DNA from: Chloroflexota bacterium
GTDB lineage: Bacteria; Chloroflexota; Anaerolineae; Aggregatilineales; Phototrophicaceae
Direction of reading: 5' to 3'
Length of the DNA: 20,361 nucleotides
Assembly: GCA_003242205.1 (NCBI GenBank)
Contig: QGUR01000040.1
Coordinates: 1 to 20,361 of the forward strand
Below are positions 13,954-20,361 of this stretch, piece by piece. Position numbers and translations under genes: made by a program. Below the pieces are notes generated by a model. The model had not been told where the DNA came from. It saw only the letters and a list, made by a program, of their open reading frames with translations, and did no database searches. How positions within the stretch are numbered: position 1 is the stretch's first letter; each line of letters starts with the position of its first letter.

Positions 13954-15849
13954 TCACGATGCGGGACGTTCGAGTAGCACGGCCAGCACGAAGCGCGGCA
14001 AACGCAACATGCGCCGCCAGCGCGACGGTTGCAGGTAGAGGCGATAAAGCCACTCTAAACCGAGCTGCTGGAGCCACAGCGGCGCGCGCGGGATGACGCC
14101 GGCGATGAAGTCGAACGTGCCGCCGACGCCCATCGCCATTCTGGGGCGCAGGCGCGGCAGGTTGCGCGCGATCCAGACGTCCTGCGCCGGAGCGCCGAAG
14201 GCCACGAACAGGATGTCTGCGCCGCTGGCATTGATCTGCTCGACGATTTCGTCTTCTTCATACGAGGCAGGGCTGCCGCTGTAAGTTCCGACAATTTTCA
14301 ACCTCGGATGCCGCGACACCAACACCTCTGCCGCCCGGTCGGCAACGCCCGGCGCTGCGCCGAGGAAAAATAGCCGCCAGCCTTCCTCGGCGGCCCGCGC
14401 CGCGATCTTCGGCACGCCGTCCGAGCCGGTGACGCGCTGGGGCAACGGGCGGCCTCGCCGCCGGGCGGCCCATAACAGGCCGACGCCGTCCGGGATGCAC
14501 AGAGCCGCGCGGTTGAGGATGTGCTTAAAGTTCGGATCGTCCTGCGCGATCATGATGAATTCGGGATTGACGGTGCAGACGTGGCGCGGGCCGGTCGCGC
14601 TCCGGTCGCGCACCCACTCGCCGATCCGGTCCAGCCATTGTTCGTAGGTAATGGCGTCGACCGGCACGCCGAGGATACAGAGGCGTTCCGGCTGTCCCGC
14701 GTTTCGCGCTTCAGCCGTTTTCGCCGCCGGAGCCGGGGTGTCGGTCCACGGCGCGGCGCGCACCACCGGCGTTCGCAATTCAACCGGCGTTCCGGCCAGC
14801 AGGCTGCGCGCCGCATCGAGAACGTGAGACGGCGTGATCAGGCGCATGCACGTCCGCGCTTCGCAGCCTTCACGCAGGCCGATGCCATGGCCGACATAGC
14901 TGCACGGTGAGCACTCAACCCGGCTGATGAGCGCAATCGAGCGCCCGCCCGGCGTCCACGGACGCCACGCGTCAGCATTGCTTGGCCCGAAGATCGCGAC
15001 GACCGGCACGCCGGTGGCGGCGGCCAGATGCATGATACCGCTATCCGCGCCGATATAGAGATCGCTGTCGCTTAATATGGTCGCCAATTGCGGAAGCGTC
15101 GTTTTCCCGGTCAGGTCGATCACGGGGAAGCTCAGGCGTTGCACCACATTGGCGGTGTCGTCCGCCGCCGTGCCGGCGATCACGATTTCGGCGTTGAATT
15201 CGCTGGCTAATGCCTCGGCGACCGCCGCGAATTTCGCCGCATCCCAGCGTCGCGCCAGACTGTAGCCGCCGCTGCCCGGGTGCAGCACGATACGCGGCCT
15301 GCCCGGTGTTTTCGGCCTGATCACGCCGCTGGCGCTGGCGCGCGCGACGACAGCGGGCCGGGGCCGGGTGTTCGCGCCGAGCATGCCGGCAAGATCGAGC
15401 CAGTACTGCGCCTGATGCCGCGCGCCAAACCCCTTGTCGGCCAGTCGCTCGGTCAGGAAATAGCCATTGCCGTTGTCCAGCCCGATCCGCCGCCGGCTTC
15501 TCGCGGCCAGAGAGAGCGCGCCGAATTTGAGCGCGCCGAAGCGCGTGGTGAAGTGGTGAAAAAAGACGGTCGTGTCATAGCGCCCACGGCGCAGGCGCAT
15601 AGCGAGGCCCAGCGCGTGGCGCAGATTGGTCGGACGCAGCAGCGCGCGCGGGTTATCGAAGGTGTGTTTGCTGAAGGTGACGATCTCGTCCACCAGTTGC
15701 GTTCCGGCGACGACCGGGGCGCTGTGCGCCGTCGTCAGCAGCGTGAGGTGCGCGTCGGAGCGCGCTTCGCGCAGCGCCGCTATAGCGGGCGTCGTCAGGA
15801 TCAGGTCGCCAATATCGGCCAGTTGGACGAGCAGAATGCGTTCAGCCAT
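13954..15849 (-). CDS. Fused glycosyltransferase: GT9 (heptosyltransferase-like) + GT26 (WecG/TagA)
   Basis: A 631-residue bifunctional enzyme. Residues 1-355 are a GT9, WaaF/WaaC-like transferase (donor usually ADP-heptose): RILLVQLADIGDLILTTPA at 4-22, LHPGSGG (189-195), GADSGIMHLAAATGVPVVA (267-285), and a Cys-rich end (CSPC at 313-316, then C329 and CM at 334-335). An Ala/Pro-rich linker spans about 356-388. Residues 389-625 are GT26, which adds ManNAc or ManNAc-uronate to a lipid-linked sugar: TVNPEF (426-431), PDGVGLLWA (453-461, with the likely catalytic Asp), TGSDG (474-478), FGAPAQD (551-557), GVGGTFDFIAG (574-584) and the basic membrane-contact tail. I chose ATG at 15849 over the TTG two codons earlier. 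Both halves look complete. It sits between the GT4 and kinase genes. Confidence 0.9.
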   Translation of the reverse strand: MAERILLVQLADIGDLILTTPAIAALREARSDAHLTLLTTAHSAPVVAGTQLVDEIVTFSKHTFDNPRALLRPTNLRHALGLAMRLRRGRYDTTVFFHHFTTRFGALKFGALSLAARSRRRIGLDNGNGYFLTERLADKGFGARHQAQYWLDLAGMLGANTRPRPAVVARASASGVIRPKTPGRPRIVLHPGSGGYSLARRWDAAKFAAVAEALASEFNAEIVIAGTAADDTANVVQRLSFPVIDLTGKTTLPQLATILSDSDLYIGADSGIMHLAAATGVPVVAIFGPSNADAWRPWTPGGRSIALISRVECSPCSYVGHGIGLREGCEARTCMRLITPSHVLDAARSLLAGTPVELRTPVVRAAPWTDTPAPAAKTAEARNAGQPERLCILGVPVDAITYEQWLDRIGEWVRDRSATGPRHVCTVNPEFIMIAQDDPNFKHILNRAALCIPDGVGLLWAARRRGRPLPQRVTGSDGVPKIAARAAEEGWRLFFLGAAPGVADRAAEVLVSRHPRLKIVGTYSGSPASYEEDEIVEQINASGADILFVAFGAPAQDVWIARNLPRLRPRMAMGVGGTFDFIAGVIPRAPLWLQQLGLEWLYRLYLQPSRWRRMLRLPRFVLAVLLERPAS

Positions 15850-15894
15850 GGGCAAGACTATACGCGGGCGAGAGAGGGTTGGGCAAGGGCCGGA

Positions 15895-16971
15895 TCACGC
15901 GCTTTCCAGCGCGGCCAGCGCTTCGCGCGCCGCCCGTTCCCACGTGAATCTGGCTGCCTGAAGGCGTCCTTTGGCTGCCAGTTCCGCGCGCAGCGCGGCA
16001 TCGCTTGCCAGCCGGTTCATGGCGTCCGCGATGGCGTCGGTGTCCAGCGGATCGACCAGCAGCGCGGCGTCGCCCGCCAGTTCGGGCAGGCTGGACGTGT
16101 TGCTGCAAATGACCGGCGTGCCGCAATGCATGGCTTCCAGCACCGGGAAGCCAAAGCCTTCATGGAGGGATGGAAACACCAGCGCCAGCGCTTCCGCATA
16201 GAGCGCGCCTTTATCCGCCTCGTCCACATAGCCGGTCAGCAGGATGCCGTCCACGCCGGAGGTCCAGGCTTCATCGTATAGCCAGCCTTTGCCGCCTGCC
16301 AGCACCAGCGCCGCATCGTTCTGCGGGGACCGGGCTCGCCAGCGGGCATACGCCTGTACCAGCCGGGCGATATTCTTGCGCGGTTGCAACGTGCCGAGGA
16401 ACAGAAAATAACGCTCCGGCAGGCCATATTTGCGCCGGACAGCCGCCAGATTGTCGATTCGTGGGGCGTCTACGCCCGGATAAACGACGCGAATTTTGCC
16501 GGGCGGCGTGCCATAGAAGCGCGTCAGGTCGGCAGCCGTCGCCCGGCTATCGGCCAGTATGACGCCGGCGCGGCGCGCGCTGAAGGCGGTAGAGAGATGC
16601 AGATACAGTCGCGGCCACCATGGGTGCGCCTCCGGGAAATAGCGAAAACCCAGATCATGGACCGTCACGGCCATGCGTCCGGGCGCGATCAGCGGCAGGC
16701 TGTGCGCGGGCACAAAGGTCACGTCAGGCCGGTCGCGCCACAGGGCCGCGGCAAACGCCGTGTGTGTCCACAACCTGGGCTGCCGCAGAAGGCGCGTAAC
16801 CACGCGTTCGTCGCTCGGAAAGAGATCGGGCGGCGGAGTATCGCGAAAGTAGAGCCAGAAGTGATGCGTCGAGTCGAGGTCGATGAGCGCTCGGGTGAGC
16901 TGCAGCGCATAGCGTTCGGTTCCGGTGACGCGCGCGCTCGTCGTCCGGCTGGCATCAATGGCGATACGCAA
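15895..16971 (-). CDS. GT4 glycosyltransferase (mannosyltransferase-like)
   Basis: GT-B-fold retaining glycosyltransferase, 358 residues, acting at the cytoplasmic membrane face in glycan assembly. Seen: N-terminal MRIAIDASRTTSARVTGTER (1-20), HDLGFRYFPEAHP (105-117), SRATAADLTRFYG (142-154) with PGVD (165-168), GTLQPRKNI (193-201), the second-domain start, and the E-x7-E sugar-nucleotide motif EGFGFPVLE (271-279). The start is a TTG five bases after the upstream TAA, with GGGGA as Shine-Dalgarno sequence. No Met or GTG gives a better start, because the conserved first strand begins immediately after this codon. The open frame extends 160 codons further upstream, but only as a shadow of the membrane-protein gene. 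The donor is probably GDP-mannose or similar, by family likeness only. Confidence 0.9.
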   Translation of the reverse strand: MRIAIDASRTTSARVTGTERYALQLTRALIDLDSTHHFWLYFRDTPPPDLFPSDERVVTRLLRQPRLWTHTAFAAALWRDRPDVTFVPAHSLPLIAPGRMAVTVHDLGFRYFPEAHPWWPRLYLHLSTAFSARRAGVILADSRATAADLTRFYGTPPGKIRVVYPGVDAPRIDNLAAVRRKYGLPERYFLFLGTLQPRKNIARLVQAYARWRARSPQNDAALVLAGGKGWLYDEAWTSGVDGILLTGYVDEADKGALYAEALALVFPSLHEGFGFPVLEAMHCGTPVICSNTSSLPELAGDAALLVDPLDTDAIADAMNRLASDAALRAELAAKGRLQAARFTWERAAREALAALESA

Positions 16972-16976
16972 GTGCG

Positions 16977-17984
16977 TTATCCCCGTCGTTTTGCCAGCAG
17001 AGGCAGCAGCCAGAGAAGCGCTATAACGGCAACCAGCGCCGGCCAGTAGGGCGCGACGCCCGCCAGCAGCGTTGCCGGTAGATAGCCGATGATCGCTGCG
17101 AGGCTGACGGCGGCGGCAACCAGAAACAGGATACCGGGCAGCAGCAACCGCCGGTCCATCGGTCTGGAGAGCAGGGCGGTCAGCGCGAACGCCAGTCCGG
17201 TCGCGGCCAGAATGAGCGGCCCGGCGACCGGAGCTTCGAGGTCGAGCGTTGAGGCGTAATAGACGGAGCCGGCCATCAGCACCAGCAGGATGGCGAAAAA
17301 GAACGCGCCGCGCGCCCAGCGGCCCGACGAAAGCCAGTAGGCCAGCAGGGTGATGACCACGGCGGCGAGCAGGGCCGCGCTCACCAGCAGCGGATTGAGC
17401 GGTACGGCATCCGGCGCTGTGGTCGCGAAGGTCAGCCACGCGCCGATGCCCATGAGCAGCAGCGCAGGGACGACGGATGCCAGTTGGCCGCGGCGCAGGT
17501 TGACGACCGGCGGGGCCTGAATCGACTTGAGCGTCCGGTGAGCGGCTTCTTCGCGCGCGGCTTCGGCGTCCTGTTCGGCGGCTAGTTGCGCGCGTTCCAG
17601 TTCTTCACGCTCGGCCAGCTCTTCACCGAGCGCGGCGACCGACGCCAGCGCCGCGTCGATATCGACGAAGTCGAAAGCGGGCGATTCCACATCCTCATAG
17701 GTGGCCTGCCCGGCAGCCGCGTAAGCCTCCGGCGCGTCCCACGCGGTATCATACGAACCGGCAGACTGCGTCTCAGCGCCGCCGGATTCGAGGTCTTTGG
17801 CCAGCGCTTCGGCTTCGGATACCTCAGGCAGCGGCAAGCCGTCGTCGGGAAGCGATTCCCGGACTTCGGCGTCGCTGTCGGGTGTGTCCACGCCGGCCCG
17901 GGCTTCGGTATCGCCTTCAACAGCCGCTTCAGGGTTTTGTGCCGGTGGTTCGTTTTCCGGCAGCGGTTTGTCGTGTTCGGTCAT
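16977..17984 (-). CDS. Six-helix membrane protein with long acidic N-terminus
   Basis: Unrecognised family, 335 residues. Residues 1-110 are acidic and disordered-looking (Asp/Glu/Pro/Ala). About 113-150 is a Glu/Ala-rich likely coiled coil (GEELAEREELERAQLAAEQD and following). Residues 150-166 turn basic just before the first helix. Six membrane helices follow, at about 167-190, 198-219, 226-246, 254-272, 281-303 and 313-331. The chain ends in KRRG. An even helix number with a basic end is consistent with both termini in the cytoplasm. No catalytic motif is visible. It is the first gene of the glycan cluster, five bases before the GT4 start, so a role in export, scaffolding or regulation of the glycosyltransferases is plausible but unproven. 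The start has little Shine-Dalgarno sequence. Confidence 0.75.
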   Translation of the reverse strand: MTEHDKPLPENEPPAQNPEAAVEGDTEARAGVDTPDSDAEVRESLPDDGLPLPEVSEAEALAKDLESGGAETQSAGSYDTAWDAPEAYAAAGQATYEDVESPAFDFVDIDAALASVAALGEELAEREELERAQLAAEQDAEAAREEAAHRTLKSIQAPPVVNLRRGQLASVVPALLLMGIGAWLTFATTAPDAVPLNPLLVSAALLAAVVITLLAYWLSSGRWARGAFFFAILLVLMAGSVYYASTLDLEAPVAGPLILAATGLAFALTALLSRPMDRRLLLPGILFLVAAAVSLAAIIGYLPATLLAGVAPYWPALVAVIALLWLLPLLAKRRG

Positions 17985-18034
17985 GGTGTGTATTCTGGCG
18001 GCTTTTCATAACGGACGCAAGCGATATCTCAGCC

Positions 18035-18063
18035 TTGCCTCTGTTTCAACCAGACTGTATAAT
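18035..18063 (+). promoter_or_regulatory. Promoter of tRNA-Cys
   Basis: TTGCCT (18035-18040, four of six) and a perfect TATAAT (18058-18063) are separated by exactly 17 bases. The tRNA begins 9 bases after the -10 box, so the primary transcript would have almost no 5' leader. Confidence 0.7.
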
Positions 18064-18072
18064 CGCGGTAAC

Positions 18073-18143
18073 GGCGACGTGGCCAAGTGGTAAGGCAAGG
18101 CTCTGCAAAAGCCTGATCACCGGTTCGAGTCCGGTCGTCGCCT
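18073..18143 (+). tRNA. tRNA-Cys (anticodon GCA)
   Basis: A full cloverleaf is visible. The acceptor stem is GGCGACG (18073-18079) with CGTCGCC (18136-18142). The D arm carries GTGGTAA. The anticodon stem AGGCT/AGCCT encloses CTGCAAA, with GCA at 18105-18107. The T arm is ACCGG-TTCGAGT-CCGGT (18119-18135). The discriminator base is U (18143), the chief identity element for cysteine. The 3' CCA is not encoded (TCTC follows), so it is added by CCA-transferase. Confidence 0.96.
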
Positions 18144-18146
18144 CTC

Positions 18147-18180
18147 GCGGGTGTCTCACAGCTTGTGGACGCCCGCTTTT
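18147..18180 (+). terminator. Intrinsic terminator of tRNA-Cys
   Basis: GCGGGTGTC (18147-18155) pairs with GACGCCCGC (18168-18176) with one G-U pair. The stem continues as CAC/GTG past one bulged T, making 12 pairs around a 5-base loop. TTTT follows (18177-18180). Confidence 0.75.
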
Positions 18181-18199
18181 CGTATCGGGAGGGCTGCAC

Positions 18200-18403
18200 A
18201 TGCCGTCAGATAACCCCGACAGCGACCGTAAACCTTCGACTGCCCGGCTGCAACCGCAGATCGTGCGGCCCCTGCCACAGGCCCCCCTGCTCAACTACAC
18301 CCTCTCAACCGTTTGCCCGGCCTGCACGGCCCCGACTGTGCGGCGCGCCTGCAAAGTGCGCTGCGAGCGCTGCGGTTTTGTCTGGGATTGCAGCGAACTC
18401 TAG
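18200..18403 (+). CDS. Small zinc-ribbon protein
   Basis: A 67-residue protein of unknown function. The C-terminal half holds two CxxC knuckles typical of a treble-clef or zinc-ribbon site: CPAC at residues 39-42 and CERC at 55-58, with extra Cys at 51 and 64. The N-terminal 30 residues are polar and proline-containing. GGGAGG lies 7 bases before the ATG, which is a strong start signal, and the frame is compact. It directly follows the tRNA-Cys terminator and probably relies on read-through, as I see no separate promoter. Its TAG overlaps the TAG of the convergent PIG-V-like gene within a single CTAG. A cysteine-rich protein beside tRNA-Cys may be a coincidence. It could bind RNA, DNA or a protein. 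Confidence 0.65.
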   Translation: MPSDNPDSDRKPSTARLQPQIVRPLPQAPLLNYTLSTVCPACTAPTVRRACKVRCERCGFVWDCSEL

Positions 18404-19605
18404 GCGATCCAGCGCCAGGTTACAAAGCGCGCGGTGAACAGCGCCATCAACGCCAGCGACAGCGCGATCAGGAGAATCTGCTGCCAGATGCGCGTTGCCC
18501 GCGCTCCAGCCTCGACATAAAACGGAAAGACAACCAGCCCGAAACGCGGCATGGCGACCAGCGTTCCGGAAAGCACCGGCACGATGATCGCGCCCAGCGC
18601 ATACAGCCCCCATGCGACGCGGCGGCGCAGCACCAGCAGCGCCAGCGCGAGAAAACCCAGCGTCGCCAGCAGGTCCAGCCACGACAGCCGCCAGCCAAAC
18701 CACGAAACGGCTTCACCGCTGAAATAAGCCGTAAAAGCGCCGATGAAGCCGCCCGCCGGGCGTTCCCATGTTGTTTCGTAGGTATGAAAATAAGCCAGTG
18801 GGTCGCCAACCCATAGCCCCGCACCGAGGATATAGGCAGCGAACACCAGCCCCGGAACCAGCGCCAGTCCAAGCCGGATCACCCGCCCACCCTCACCGGA
18901 CGAGCGCCATGCGTGCCACAGAAGCGCAGGCACGAGCGCGATGCCGACAGATCGGGTCAGGCAGGCGAGCGCCGCCGCCAGCACGGCCGGCCCGAAGCGG
19001 TTTCGTTCCAGTGCCGAAAAAACGATCAGGCTCAGCAGCAGGAATGTGGCCTCGGTATACACGCCTGATAGAAAAATGCTCGCCGGAGAAACGAGCAGCA
19101 GGGTGAGCGCGCGCCACGCCGCGCCCGGCCCGAACGTTCCGTACGTCAGGTTGAACAGAAGCAGCGTCGCCGCCAGCAATGCGGCGTTCGATACCACCAA
19201 CCCGCTGACGGTGGCGCAGGTGCTCAGATAGGGCGTGTAGCCACATCCGGTGATGGACATGACGGCGCGTACGGCCAGCGGATAGAGCGGCAGAAAGGCC
19301 ATGTCATCCGCCGGGTGGCCCTCGTTCCACCAGTCATATCCGTAAGTGGCGATGGTGGCATAGAAGCCCGCGTCCCACCGGTACCACATGTCCAGCGCGG
19401 GGCCGCCATCGAGCAGGTGCGTGAACTCCTCGCCTTCGTTGGCGGGCAGCAGGGTGTTGGCCGCGACGCCTGTGGCGACGAGCAGCAGCCGCGACAGCGC
19501 GAATGCGACGACGATCAGGACAACCCGGCGGCGATTAAGCGCGGCGGTTGTCAGGGTGGCGGCGTGGTCGGCGGTCGAGCGCCTTGATGATGGAAAGAGG
19601 GTCAC
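18400..19605 (-). CDS. PIG-V-like multi-pass mannosyltransferase
   Basis: A GT-C-fold integral membrane glycosyltransferase of 401 residues, resembling bacterial relatives of GPI mannosyltransferase PIG-V that use polyprenyl-phosphate sugar donors on the outer membrane face. Seen: a first helix at about 27-47; the extracytoplasmic loop motif MWYRWDAGFYATIATYGYDW (73-92), with the WDA acid expected to be catalytic; AFLPLYPLAVR (103-113); and SPASIFLSGVYTEATFLLL further on, the second conserved loop. About ten helices in all, with a basic start (RRR at 25-27). The start is GTG with AAGG about 9 bases upstream; an in-frame TAA just before it rules out a longer form. It is divergent from the UDP-sugar dehydrogenase gene and convergent with the zinc-ribbon gene. 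The family is likely; the sugar transferred is unknown. Confidence 0.8.
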   Translation of the reverse strand: MTLFPSSRRSTADHAATLTTAALNRRRVVLIVVAFALSRLLLVATGVAANTLLPANEGEEFTHLLDGGPALDMWYRWDAGFYATIATYGYDWWNEGHPADDMAFLPLYPLAVRAVMSITGCGYTPYLSTCATVSGLVVSNAALLAATLLLFNLTYGTFGPGAAWRALTLLLVSPASIFLSGVYTEATFLLLSLIVFSALERNRFGPAVLAAALACLTRSVGIALVPALLWHAWRSSGEGGRVIRLGLALVPGLVFAAYILGAGLWVGDPLAYFHTYETTWERPAGGFIGAFTAYFSGEAVSWFGWRLSWLDLLATLGFLALALLVLRRRVAWGLYALGAIIVPVLSGTLVAMPRFGLVVFPFYVEAGARATRIWQQILLIALSLALMALFTARFVTWRWIA

Positions 19606-19665
19606 AGTTGGCCTTAAACTGGATGCATATGGGCGCGTCAGGTTCCGCCCTAAGCAGTTTTCATG

Positions 19666-19716
19666 TTGTGCAGCAGAAAACAGCAGTATTATAATGCCGT
19701 GCTAAGAATGTGATAA
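19666..19716. promoter_or_regulatory. Divergent promoter with a symmetric -10 box
   Basis: The palindrome ATTATAAT (19688-19695) supplies TATAAT on both strands. The plus promoter is TTGTGC (19666-19671), 18 bases, TATAAT (19690-19695), reading into the dehydrogenase gene. The minus promoter is TTATCA (19711-19716), 17 bases, TATAAT (19688-19693), reading into the PIG-V-like gene. Each gene starts roughly 35-85 bases downstream. Confidence 0.6.
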
Positions 19717-19731
19717 AACACAAGGTACCCG

Positions 19732-20361
19732 ATGACTCAAAAGCAGCAGCTTCTTGAACGTATCCGCAGCCGCGAAGCGAAGGTCGGCGTTGTCGGCCTG
19801 GGCTATGTTGGTTTGCCGCTGGCGATGGAATTCGCCGAATCCGGGTTCAACGTGATCGGCGTTGACGTAAGCCAGGAGAAGGTCGACCGCCTCAATCGCG
19901 GTGAGAGTTATATCGCTGATGTGCCAGCCGAACAAGTCAAACGGCTGGTCGATGCCGGCAAATTTTGCGCCACCACCCGCTATGAAGATCTTCGTGCTGT
20001 CGATACGGTCAGCATTTGCGTGCCGACGCCGCTGCGAAAGACCAAAGACCCGGATATGTCCTACATCATCGAGGCGGTCGACGCGATTGCCGAGGTCTGT
20101 CATGAGGGCATGCTGGTAGTGCTTGAAAGCACCACTTACCCCGGCACGACCGATGAACTGATCGTGCCGCGCCTGCTCAACAACGGATTTCGCGTCGGCG
20201 AAAATGTTTTTATCGCCTTCTCGCCAGAGCGGATCGACCCGGCGAACCCGACTTATGGCGTGCGTAATACGCCAAAGGGCGTCGGGGGCGGGGCGCCCGG
20301 CCGGACGGGGGATTCGGGGGGGGGGCCTCAACAAGCGGGGGGCGGAGGTGTGGCGGGGGTT
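19732..20361 (+). CDS. UDP-sugar 6-dehydrogenase, WbpA/WecC type (3' end outside window)
   Basis: NAD-dependent enzyme that oxidises C6 of a UDP-hexose (probably UDP-GlcNAc or UDP-ManNAc) to the uronic acid for surface polysaccharide. About 185 good residues are present. They include the Rossmann start KVGVVGLGYVGLPLAMEFAE (17-36), GVDVSQEKVDRLNRGES with Asp ending strand two, VSICVPTPLRKTKDPDMSYI, LESTTYPGTTDELIVPRL and FSPERIDPANPTYGVRNTPK. LESTTYPGTT and SPERxDPxNP favour the WbpA/TviB branch over UDP-glucose dehydrogenase. The domain with the catalytic Cys lies outside. From about 20285 the sequence turns G-rich and the protein loses likeness to the family, which looks like base-calling damage and not a real mutation. 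ATG at 19732 has CAAGG seven bases upstream. Confidence 0.9.
   Translation, partial: MTQKQQLLERIRSREAKVGVVGLGYVGLPLAMEFAESGFNVIGVDVSQEKVDRLNRGESYIADVPAEQVKRLVDAGKFCATTRYEDLRAVDTVSICVPTPLRKTKDPDMSYIIEAVDAIAEVCHEGMLVVLESTTYPGTTDELIVPRLLNNGFRVGENVFIAFSPERIDPANPTYGVRNTPKGVGGGAPGRTGDSGGGPQQAGGGGVAGV

Noticed and set aside
15280..16281. Plus-strand open frame (333 codons) over the glycosyltransferase genes
   Set aside because: Spans two well-supported minus-strand genes and their gap; Arg/Gln-rich shadow.
16972..17439. 160-codon upstream extension of the GT4 frame
   Set aside because: Overlaps the helical domain of the membrane protein in another frame; the GT4 fold starts exactly at the TTG at 16971.
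1..20361. CRISPR arrays, insertion sequences, integrase genes, attachment sites, rRNA
   Set aside because: No regularly spaced repeats, transposase motifs, terminal inverted repeats with target duplications, or rRNA segments were seen.

Overview
The window is GC-rich, densely coded bacterial chromosome. The gene content suits a member of the Chloroflexota, perhaps Anaerolineae-like: a UgpB/A/E-type ABC transporter, a secreted protein built from Ig-like repeats with a TPEPEPEP linker, an M32 carboxypeptidase, an FtsK with a very long Pro/Ala-rich linker, and a tRNA without an encoded CCA. That placement is inference from gene types, because the window holds no rRNA or other strong taxonomic marker. 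Two edges are cut. The DNA translocase gene enters from the left. A nucleotide-sugar dehydrogenase gene runs off the right, where the last 75 or so bases look like corrupted, G-inflated sequence.

Layout. 1-3031 (+): 3' part of ftsK, closed by an intrinsic terminator. 3208-4020 (+): a single TIM-barrel gene resembling DUF692/MNIO enzymes, with its own -10 box and terminator. 4238-7788 (-): ugpB-ugpA-ugpE-like import operon without an ATPase gene, with a structured leader. 8029-10080 (-): large secreted Ig-repeat protein. 10153-10608 (-): alkyltransferase-like (ATL) DNA-damage sensor that ends in a sliding-clamp-type motif. 10747-11133 (-): VOC/glyoxalase-fold protein. 11296-12822 (+): M32 carboxypeptidase. 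12910-17984 (-): four-gene cell-surface glycan cluster, in transcription order an acidic membrane protein, a GT4 glycosyltransferase, a GT9-GT26 fusion glycosyltransferase and an HldE/RfaE-type sugar kinase. 18073-18143 (+): tRNA-Cys with promoter and terminator, followed by a 67-residue zinc-ribbon protein. 18400-19605 (-): PIG-V-like multi-pass mannosyltransferase. 19732-end (+): WbpA-like UDP-sugar dehydrogenase, divergent from the previous gene across a promoter with a symmetric -10 box.

How the genes fit together. The right-hand 7.5 kb is a polysaccharide or glycoprotein assembly region. An HldE-like kinase points to ADP-heptose-type precursors and the GT9 domain to their transfer. The GT26 (WecG/TagA) domain and the UDP-sugar dehydrogenase point to N-acetyl-mannosamine(uronate)-type chemistry on a lipid carrier. 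The GT4 enzyme and the PIG-V-like enzyme would add further sugars. The ugp-like operon imports glycerol-3-phosphate or a related small organic solute and must borrow an ATPase from elsewhere. The most notable observations are the GT9-GT26 fusion, the clamp-type motif on the ATL protein, the stand-alone MNIO-like enzyme, the shared CTAG double stop codon, the symmetric divergent promoter and the degraded contig end.
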